The position numbers were made by a program, and so were the translations under genes. From positions 1 through 32,573 of the forward strand of contig JAJRWE010000003.1 in NCBI GenBank assembly GCA_024276955.1: a stretch of 32,573 bases of DNA. Direction: 5' to 3'. Every line of letters begins with the position of its first letter. Within the stretch, counting starts at the first letter, position 1. The DNA is from Gammaproteobacteria bacterium. GTDB lineage: Bacteria; Pseudomonadota; Gammaproteobacteria; SZUA-152. Under the pieces are notes generated by a model, which searched no databases, was not told the origin of the DNA, and saw nothing but the letters and a program-made list of their open reading frames with translations. Positions 26,514 to 32,573 of this stretch are shown piece by piece.

Positions 26514-28096
26514 TGTTTTTTGCCAGGAGTCTGTCGTGTTTGGGAAATCTGGGCGGGCGCGATGGGAGCATGCAGCCCTTGCTGAAAGAGGTCAATCACC
26601 CTTGCCAGCTGCCTTTTGTCACCCGCTCCGGCCCAATAATGGCCGATGCGTTCACGGGGAATCCAGCGGGGTAAATGAGGCCTGTACAGATAGTCAAGGG
26701 TCAGGCGCTGCTCTACCCAGACATTGCCCAGCCGATGGTAGCAATCCCCCATACGGCAACCCGTCAGAAAAATGCCATCGGCGCCATGACGTAACATATA
26801 ACCAATGAACGAGGCCGGTAGCGCTGCCGTACAAGGCAAACTTACCGCCGCTACGCCCTGGATGCCCAGGTTGTCCAGATCGGCTCCGTGATCACAACCA
26901 TAGACCAGCACCTTGATGTTTGAATTTAATGCCTCCAGCGCCTGAGAGCTTGCGATGTAGAGGTGCTGAATATCCCGCGTGGATATGTCAATACCTGTCG
27001 TCAATAATTCCTCTCCTCGCGGCGGCCGGGAAAACGGACAGGCGCCAGTGCAAATGCCACAGCCGACGCAGTTATCCGCAACGACAACCGCCTCACGGAC
27101 ATAGCTTGGGTGGCCATCACTGCGTGGTTGCAGAATGATCGCTTCATAGGGGCAATCCACGACACACAGGTTGCAGCCACTACACTTTTCCAGCAATACC
27201 TTCGCCACAGGCTGATTGCGCTTGGGGGGCAGCCAGGGCAGAAACAGCAACAATAGCGATATCGCTGCGACCAACGCCCACACGCCCCCCATCGACCAGT
27301 GATCCATCAAGGGATAGACAAACATGTAGAACCAATCAATATTTATTATGTTGGGCACTCTGCTTAAATCCGCGCGCTCCTGACTGACAGCCGGAACCGC
27401 CAGCGACAAGACCAGCAAGAACAGGAAGGTTCCGACGGCAAGGTTCCGCGGCGGATTGGTGATGGCCTTGCTGATGTTTTTCACATGCACCAGCAATGCG
27501 ACAAAGAGAAAGATGGAAATCGCAATATGACCAATAAGAATAAGGCGGAAGAACAGGTCGGAAACGCTTGAATTCGTCAGGAAATTTCGCGCCGATGGTT
27601 CGGAGAATATTGGCAGCCAGTCCAGCCACTCGGTTGACCGCACCGCAATGTACTGTCCCAGCGTATCCCACACCAGCCAGTAGCCAATTAAGCCACTGAA
27701 GAAAATCAAGACCAGCGCCGGGAAACCGGTCACCCAGGTGAACCAGCGAGCCCCCCGGTAGCGATCCAAAACAAACTCGCGAAATATATGCAAGACCATG
27801 GTCAATACCAGGGCATCCGAGGCATAGCGGTGGAGGCTGCGCATTATGCCGCCAAAATACCATTGGTCATTTGTCAAATAGTTAACCGTATCAAAGCTGC
27901 CTTTGATCGAGGGGTCATAGAATATAAATAAATAAATACCAGTCCCGACAATGATGTAAAAAAAATAGAATGCCAGGGCGCCCAAACTATAAAAGGGGTT
28001 ATTAAAGCCACTAAAGACATAGCCTGCCAATCGTTCAAGGGCCTGAAACAGACGCAGCCCCGCCTTTTGTATCTTTACCAGAATGGTTGTTATCAA
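26510..28096 (-). CDS. Cytochrome b - diferredoxin - MvhD/FlpD fusion protein (copy 1)
   Basis: 528 residues, a close paralogue of the next gene with the same layout: cytochrome b6-like domain with His89/His103 and His190/His204, ferredoxin clusters CSGCNLCVVDCP and CVGCGICTGACP, and an MvhD/FlpD-type domain with Cys401, Cys422, Cys447 and Cys452 conserved. All four Cys of each cluster are present, so both copies look functional. The start is TTG 28096, directly after the TAA of the Sco gene, so translation is probably coupled. Tandem copies suggest a heterodimeric complex rather than a recent identical duplication. Confidence 0.85.
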   Translation of the reverse strand: MITTILVKIQKAGLRLFQALERLAGYVFSGFNNPFYSLGALAFYFFYIIVGTGIYLFIFYDPSIKGSFDTVNYLTNDQWYFGGIMRSLHRYASDALVLTMVLHIFREFVLDRYRGARWFTWVTGFPALVLIFFSGLIGYWLVWDTLGQYIAVRSTEWLDWLPIFSEPSARNFLTNSSVSDLFFRLILIGHIAISIFLFVALLVHVKNISKAITNPPRNLAVGTFLFLLVLSLAVPAVSQERADLSRVPNIINIDWFYMFVYPLMDHWSMGGVWALVAAISLLLLFLPWLPPKRNQPVAKVLLEKCSGCNLCVVDCPYEAIILQPRSDGHPSYVREAVVVADNCVGCGICTGACPFSRPPRGEELLTTGIDISTRDIQHLYIASSQALEALNSNIKVLVYGCDHGADLDNLGIQGVAAVSLPCTAALPASFIGYMLRHGADGIFLTGCRMGDCYHRLGNVWVEQRLTLDYLYRPHLPRWIPRERIGHYWAGAGDKRQLARVIDLFQQGLHAPIAPAQISQTRQTPGKKH

Positions 28097-28990
28097 TTAA
28101 GCACTGCCCGTGGATAAGAGTCTGACCCACATACGGACAATGACGTATATGAAAATAGAAAGAATAATAAACGTGACCCCAAGGCCAGCGACCATCGAAT
28201 AATTAAAACGGTAGGTATTACTTTTTGGATCGTAGATCGTACACCACAAGCGCGCCTTATTGACAAGGCGGGAAAAATTTGTTCCCGACGATGCCGTGTT
28301 GCCAAAAATAATCTCCTTGAGTGTCTCTACCAGCACCGGGGGATTAAAATTTTCACCGTATATCTGCCTGTATATCTTCCCTTCGGCATCGACCACGGTT
28401 ATTTGTGCGAGATGATCAAATCCGGTTTGTGTTTTAGTAAAGATAAAACCGAGATTTTCAGATAATTGCTGGATTACAGTCGCGTCTGTCGCACTGAGAA
28501 ATTCCCAAAATGGATCCTGGGAGACACCCCGCTGACGGGCAAATGTTTTCATCGAGTCCGGCCGGTCATAACGCGCATCAAAGCCGATACTGACAACATT
28601 AAAGCCATCCTCGCCCACCGCACTGCGCGCCAGCTTTACCGCGCGCGCAAGATACTGAGTAATAACCGGACAGGTATGGAAGCAACTGGAATATATCATA
28701 CTGATGACCAGTGGCTTGCCCCGGTACTCGGTAAACATTACGGGTTTCCCTTCACGATCCAGCAGATCATAATCACCAAGTGGACGGCCTATCGCGGCCT
28801 GACTGAATGCTAACGCAGCCTGGTCATCGATATGACGGGATAAAGTATCATCATCGGTGTTTGCTGTTTCATTGCCTTCGATGGTGGAAACCACCGATGA
28901 AGCGGGATCTTCCTGACTATACGCAACACCATATGACCATAGAATCGCCATCAGGAAAGCAGTGGTTTGTATAAATGATGGATACTGCAC
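28097..28990 (-). CDS. Sco1/SenC-type copper chaperone or thioredoxin-like protein
   Basis: About 297 residues. A signal-anchor (IQTTAFLMAILWSYGVAYSQ) is followed by a thioredoxin fold with the copper motif SSCFHTCPV (C-x3-C) and the conserved distal His in TGFDHLAQI. A second membrane helix closes the C-terminus (GVTFIILSIFIYVIVRMWV), unusual for Sco1. Sco proteins load the CuA centre of oxidase subunit II, here probably the product at 31053-31601. I prefer GTG 28990, directly before the signal-anchor; the frame runs to an ATG at 29089 without a ribosome-binding site. Confidence 0.8.
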   Translation of the reverse strand: MQYPSFIQTTAFLMAILWSYGVAYSQEDPASSVVSTIEGNETANTDDDTLSRHIDDQAALAFSQAAIGRPLGDYDLLDREGKPVMFTEYRGKPLVISMIYSSCFHTCPVITQYLARAVKLARSAVGEDGFNVVSIGFDARYDRPDSMKTFARQRGVSQDPFWEFLSATDATVIQQLSENLGFIFTKTQTGFDHLAQITVVDAEGKIYRQIYGENFNPPVLVETLKEIIFGNTASSGTNFSRLVNKARLWCTIYDPKSNTYRFNYSMVAGLGVTFIILSIFIYVIVRMWVRLLSTGSA

Positions 28991-29222
28991 TGTCTCTATG
29001 CCTCTGTTGTCTATGTAACCTGAATAGATCCAGGCTCCTAATACTACCTGGGCCACTTCATTATAGCGCCAAAAGCGCCTTTCCATCATTCGGTAATCTT
29101 ATGTTCCGATCAACCAGTCAAGGGAGCAGATTTTGAAGCATGGCCCTAGGACTCCGCAGTTGGACGGGGTGGGGTATGCGTTATCTAACAGGCTATGCGC
29201 GCATGGTCTGTAAACAGCAGGC

Positions 29223-29253
29223 AAAAAAAAGCCACCGACATTGCGCCGGTGGC
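29223..29253 (-). terminator. Rho-independent terminator of the CuA oxidase operon
   Basis: Minus strand GCCACCG (29253-29247), loop, CGGTGGC (29237-29231), then eight T (29230-29223). It lies about 95 bases after the oxidase gene stop and separates this operon from the Sco-cytochrome b unit. Confidence 0.85.
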
Positions 29254-29346
29254 GATGGATATCGGAACATGCGGAAACCATCTGGTGGAAGAAGGGCGGG
29301 AGGGGTAAATTCCCCCTCTCCCACCAGCCCATGGTGACTGTCCGCG

Positions 29347-31038
29347 CTATCTGATCCCCCAGACACTTCCCAGGTACTTCCAGTTGGCAAAGTAGTAGAC
29401 GACCAGGAACACCATAAACACGGCGACCAGTACCATAGAGCCAGGGGCTTCCCAACCCTTGCTACGGTTTCCATAGCTTGTGATCGCTTCAACGCCTTCG
29501 TCAGACACAGCCGGTGCAGCAGTGTCAGGCCTGCGCTTACCGAACAATATTGTCCCTACGGTGTACAGAATGTAGGCCAAGGCACCGAGAGAACCGATGA
29601 CCGCGGTGATACCCGCAACCCCCATGAACAGATAGACAGTGGCAGAATACTCAAAGCCCAGGGGGTTACCCGCGAAGGTCATGTCCCAGTGCCGCCGTGC
29701 CACACCGAGGTGTCCCGCCGCCATGAAGAAGATGGCAAATCCGCCCATACCCAGACCAAACATCCAGGTGGACCATTGCGCCATTTTGGGCATAAACACA
29801 TCCCGTCGCCACAGAACTGGTAACAGCCAGTAGGTCAGGGCCATGAATGCCAGAGTCGTGCCCGCCGCCACCGTGCCGTGGAAATGGCCCGGCACATAGG
29901 TCGTATTGTGAATGATCATGTTGATCTGCTGCACACTCATGGTGATGCCGGTGATGCCGCCAATGAACCCGAACAGCGTCAGCGACAGGAACATACCGGA
30001 GAACACCGGATTGCCCCACGGCGCCTTGCGTAACCATTCGAACAGACCATTGTTCAAACCCTTCTCCCGCTGCGCCGCCTCAATCGAGCCGGGTATGGTG
30101 AAGGCATGGATCATGCTGCCCAGTACGGCGATGTACATGGCATAGCTGGTGTTGAAGACCCGGAACGACATGCTGCCGCCGGGATCGGACAACAGATGAT
30201 GCGCAGAACCGAGCTGTAGTGCGAGCAGATAGAGGAAGAAGGCCATACGGCTGACCTTCTCGGACAGGGGCTTGGCGCCGAACAACAAGGCCGCGATGCC
30301 GTACCAGATGGCAATCTGCGCCGCCATGTTGATCTGCTGCGAGGAGTGGCCGAAGGCCCACCACACCAGGCGATACATCTGCGGGTCGATATCTCCCACC
30401 AGCCCCAGCGACCAGAGCAGGGTAGGAATGAGAATGATCGCACCACTGGCAATGGTGAAGATGGCGATGATGGCTGCAATCAGGGCACCAAAGACAACCA
30501 GTGGCAGAGATCCCTCATACGTCCGCTCTTGCTTGGCAATGACCAGCGTGCCAAGGAAGATGAAGCACACCAACAGCGCCCCCACCGCGAACAGGATCAG
30601 CCCCAGGTAGAAAAATGGACTGGCCATGAGTGGTGGATAGGAGGTAAACATCACCGTCGATGAACCGTCGAGGATCACCACATTTGCCATCACGGCACCC
30701 ACCAACATGAGTGCGAAGGCGACCCAACCGATCCTGGGCGTCGCCATGCGACTGTTAAGCAACACCGTGGAGGTAAAATACAGAACCGCCATCTCGAAGA
30801 AGATGATCCATACGATCAGGACATCGGTACCATGCGCCGTCAGGGCGATGTAAAACCACTCCGCAGGCAGCAGGTGCACGGCCGGCCAGCGCGTCAAGGC
30901 CACGACCAGACCAAAAATACCACCAATCAGCAGGAAGACCACGGCCGCGACGGCATTGGCCTTCATCAGCTTCTCGGCCGGCAAGTGGATGCGCAGACCG
31001 GTGTCCGGGCAGGTACGGAATTCAGAATCATTAGACAT
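29347..31038 (-). CDS. Haem-copper oxidase superfamily subunit I, NO-reductase-like active site
   Basis: 563 residues, about 13 membrane helices. All six metal-binding His are present: His69 (helix 2, TAHGTDVLIVW), His231 (WWAFGHSSQQIN), His280/His281 (GSAHHLLSDPG) and His385/His387 (YVPGHFHGTVAAG). The tyrosine that oxygen reductases carry four residues after His231 is Gln235. Lack of that Tyr is a hallmark of NO reductases, and the GHSSQQIN pattern recalls the CuA-linked eNOR group; an atypical oxygen reductase remains possible. ATG 31038 follows GGAGGAG; the frame upstream is not used. It lies 14 bases after the CuA subunit, in an operon under an FNR-type box. Confidence 0.85.
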   Translation of the reverse strand: MSNDSEFRTCPDTGLRIHLPAEKLMKANAVAAVVFLLIGGIFGLVVALTRWPAVHLLPAEWFYIALTAHGTDVLIVWIIFFEMAVLYFTSTVLLNSRMATPRIGWVAFALMLVGAVMANVVILDGSSTVMFTSYPPLMASPFFYLGLILFAVGALLVCFIFLGTLVIAKQERTYEGSLPLVVFGALIAAIIAIFTIASGAIILIPTLLWSLGLVGDIDPQMYRLVWWAFGHSSQQINMAAQIAIWYGIAALLFGAKPLSEKVSRMAFFLYLLALQLGSAHHLLSDPGGSMSFRVFNTSYAMYIAVLGSMIHAFTIPGSIEAAQREKGLNNGLFEWLRKAPWGNPVFSGMFLSLTLFGFIGGITGITMSVQQINMIIHNTTYVPGHFHGTVAAGTTLAFMALTYWLLPVLWRRDVFMPKMAQWSTWMFGLGMGGFAIFFMAAGHLGVARRHWDMTFAGNPLGFEYSATVYLFMGVAGITAVIGSLGALAYILYTVGTILFGKRRPDTAAPAVSDEGVEAITSYGNRSKGWEAPGSMVLVAVFMVFLVVYYFANWKYLGSVWGIR

Positions 31039-31052
31039 TATTTTCTCCTCCC

Positions 31053-31601
31053 CTATTCGACAACGTAGAGTCTGCCGACCATCGCATGATGAAGAAGGCC
31101 GCAATACTCATTACAGACCATGTTGTATTCACCGACGGCGTTTGGCGTGAAATTCAGCACGTAGTCATAACCCGGCACGAGCTGAAGGTTCACATTGATC
31201 GGTTGCAATGAAAATCCGTGATTCACATCCACCGATGACAGATGAAAGCGGTACGTCTCGCCCAGCTTCAACTCCGGTATCACATTCCACTGAAACTGGC
31301 TGGAGACGATATAGACATCGCCCCCCGGTGGCACCGCCACCACCGGCACCTCAAGCTCCGTCTCCGTCCGAATAGTGTATTTATCCACCATTTCATCGGC
31401 CTTCGCCGCAAAGGCTTCCGGACTGATGCGGTAGGCCTCACCGGCCTGGTTTTGATTGCCGGCAAAGTACCAGTAGATCATCATAAAAGTCATGATCACG
31501 CACCAGGCAGCGGCAACACTGATCCATATAACCTCATCTCGTCCGATAGGGTGTCGCCACCAGTCGTTCGGTGGGGGGGTCAGGGTATTGTGGGTAGACA
31601 T
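31053..31601 (-). CDS. Cytochrome oxidase subunit II with intact CuA site
   Basis: 182 residues, one N-terminal membrane helix (VIWISVAAAWCVIMTFMMIYW), then a cupredoxin domain facing the periplasm. CuA ligands are complete: His128 (VDVNHGFSL), Cys163, Glu165, Cys167, His171 and Met174 (CNEYCGLLHHAM). It takes electrons from a soluble cytochrome c, perhaps the one encoded at 32428. ATG 31601 follows GGAGGAAG. The short, single-helix form is typical of B-type oxidases and their NO-reductase relatives. Confidence 0.92.
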   Translation of the reverse strand: MSTHNTLTPPPNDWWRHPIGRDEVIWISVAAAWCVIMTFMMIYWYFAGNQNQAGEAYRISPEAFAAKADEMVDKYTIRTETELEVPVVAVPPGGDVYIVSSQFQWNVIPELKLGETYRFHLSSVDVNHGFSLQPINVNLQLVPGYDYVLNFTPNAVGEYNMVCNEYCGLLHHAMVGRLYVVE

Positions 31602-31631
31602 ATGTCTTCCTCCCTCTAAATCATTATTGGT

Positions 31632-31796
31632 TTATTGAGCTACCGGGATGGAAAGAATTTCCATAATGCCCCATATGAGATAAAAAACCGTTGGTATAAC
31701 CACGCCGATAAAAAGCAGTAAAAAGGGGTTATCCAATACTGATTGCATTGGCGAGATGCGCTCTGGTTCTTCGTTTGATGTCTCAGTGTCTGGCAT
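31632..31796 (-). CDS. Small single-helix subunit of the CuA oxidase
   Basis: 54 residues with one membrane helix at the C-terminal end (NPFLLLFIGVVIPTVFYLIW) and an acidic N-terminus. This resembles the tiny third subunits (IIa-like) found with B-type oxidases. ATG 31796 has AGGAGGAG at good spacing; an in-frame ATG at 31820 lacks it. It heads the three-gene operon, followed after 30 bases by the CuA subunit. Confidence 0.75.
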   Translation of the reverse strand: MPDTETSNEEPERISPMQSVLDNPFLLLFIGVVIPTVFYLIWGIMEILSIPVAQ

Positions 31797-31919
31797 TGTT
31801 ATCTCCTCCTGGTTATCCACTATCGTTGCGATCCTACTAAACCCACTAATCTGCTCCTTGATTTATATGAAGAACCCTCATGTACATGTATATGCATCCG
31901 CCGCCCCTTAAAGCACAGT

Positions 31920-31959
31920 AATATACTCAACATCATGTAACCCCATTGATCTACATCAA
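31920..31959 (-). promoter_or_regulatory. FNR/DNR-activated promoter of the CuA oxidase operon
   Basis: The perfect box TTGAT-N4-ATCAA occupies 31946-31959. On the minus strand it is followed after 20 bases by TATATT (31925-31920). The box centre falls about 40 bases before the predicted start near 31913, the class II FNR geometry. The leader to ATG 31796 is then about 117 bases. Confidence 0.75.
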
Positions 31960-32347
31960 GATGCTGGTAATTTAAACCCCGCAACAAAAAACTCTTTATT
32001 TCACTCAAGAAAAGCGGATCAAGATTCATAACACTCCGGCTCCGGTGATAAATCACAGCCAACACAGGGATCACAGGCCAATTTGCAACACAAAAGTTGA
32101 GCATTCTGGATTCAAGGCCGCTATCCATGGGATAGCCAGGCATTTAGCAAACTTTTCCCTATGCCTTTTACTATCGGCCGAGTAAAGGCCTCCAAGGACC
32201 AGATTGGCGAAACACCTTAGGAACAAAGGCATCAAACATGGCCAGGCAGCAGAAAGGGATAGGGAATTAGTCCGTGTCAGGGTTGATAAACCAGCCCCTG
32301 TTTAGGCACATTATCTTGCAATCCAGCAGAGAAAATGTAACCGTGAC

Positions 32348-32388
32348 TTGACGTACATCAAGGTGGCAGACTCCCTACTGACGATAAT
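32348..32388 (+). promoter_or_regulatory. FNR/DNR-activated promoter of the cytochrome c gene
   Basis: TTGAC-GTAC-ATCAA (32348-32361), one base off consensus, then 21 bases and GATAAT (32383-32388) as -10. Predicted start near 32395, 33 bases before ATG 32428. Same geometry as the divergent oxidase promoter. Confidence 0.75.
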
Positions 32389-32427
32389 CCTGCAGCTGGG
32401 TACCCATAATCCGATAGGAGGAGTTTT

Positions 32428-32573
32428 ATGAAAACGATGATCAAAACAGCGGCCGCTACCCTTATTACCGCCAGCGCCTTTTTGGGCATGAACGTCAATG
32501 CCGGCATCGAGGCCAAATGCAAGGCGTGCCACGATTTTGGTACTGCAAACAAGGTCGGTCCTGGCCTGAAAGG
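32428..32573 (+). CDS. Class I c-type cytochrome, 5' part only
   Basis: 48 codons are visible before the window ends. A Sec signal peptide (KTAAATLITASAFLGMNVNA, cleaved near residue 23) is followed by a haem-binding CKACH at residues 31-35 and the KVGPGLKG loop typical of small c-type cytochromes of the c5/c551/c552 kind. ATG 32428 has AGGAGGAG four bases upstream. The protein should be periplasmic. By position and shared FNR-type control it is a candidate electron donor to the CuA oxidase. Confidence 0.85.
   Translation, partial: MKTMIKTAAATLITASAFLGMNVNAGIEAKCKACHDFGTANKVGPGLK

Larger units (their letters stand above)
31797..32427. other. Divergent control region between oxidase operon and cytochrome c gene
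   Basis: About 630 bases with no supported gene; a 107-codon frame across it (31820-32143) has no homology or ribosome-binding site and covers a promoter. It holds two FNR-type boxes, one for each direction (listed separately), and an imperfect hairpin near 32162-32190 (GCCTTTTACT/AGTAAAGGC). Confidence 0.6.

Noticed and set aside
31820-32143. Minus-strand frame of 107 codons in the divergent control region
   Set aside because: No ribosome-binding site or recognisable domain, and it runs across the perfect FNR-type box and -10 of the oxidase operon.

Overview
The window looks like chromosomal DNA of a gammaproteobacterium, probably a respiratory or chemolithotrophic one. The evidence is gammaproteobacterial-type RecQ, Cls and YbhGFSR genes, plus a dense block of haem-copper oxidase, cytochrome b/Fe-S and cytochrome c genes. 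Most of it is GC-rich; roughly the first 1.1 kb is more AT-rich and looks like accessory DNA. The species cannot be named from the sequence alone.

Region 1 (1-1115) is a scrap yard: the edge of a probable IS transposase, a methyltransferase fragment broken at both ends, a small inverted-repeat (REP/MITE-like) cluster and a GNAT acetyltransferase. Region 2 (1304-3559) holds a bacterial homologue of CDP-archaeol synthase, a strong candidate for an unannotated C/U-rich small RNA (about 1913-2008), and a TetR-type repressor divergent from two small membrane-protein genes with two matching operators between them. Region 3 (3587-8876) holds recQ, cls, a Mut7-C RNase-domain gene, a secreted esterase lipoprotein and a truncated gene.

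Region 4 (8940-14736, minus strand) is an unusual set: a large MalT/SARP-type regulator interrupted by an in-frame TAG, a short leader-peptide-like ORF, a trypsin-fold (NAL1-like) serine protease, an unrecognised 300-residue protein, a terminator, then a 74-residue protein that is a free-standing copy of the protease's own N-terminal domain. Region 5 (14932-20386) is a ybhG-ybhF-ybhS-ybhR type ABC-2 exporter operon with palindromic repeat elements between the genes.

Region 6 (20665-32573) is respiratory. It begins with haem A synthase and a Crp/Fnr-family regulator that lacks the FNR cysteine cluster but keeps the FNR-type recognition helix. Next is a minus-strand operon encoding a Sco protein, two tandem cytochrome b-ferredoxin-MvhD/FlpD fusion proteins, an unknown anchored protein and a haem-copper-oxidase-like subunit without the CuB His-His pair. 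Next is a three-gene CuA oxidase-like operon whose catalytic subunit has all six histidines but lacks the active-site tyrosine, as in NO reductases. Last is the start of a divergent cytochrome c gene. FNR/DNR-type boxes (TTGAT-N4-ATCAA) precede the CuA operon, the cytochrome c gene and the second cytochrome b fusion, at spacing typical of activated promoters. I infer a low-oxygen or NO-responsive respiratory module, with the cytochrome b/Fe-S/MvhD fusions linking a cytoplasmic Fe-S electron carrier to the membrane.

No tRNA, rRNA or CRISPR array was recognised.
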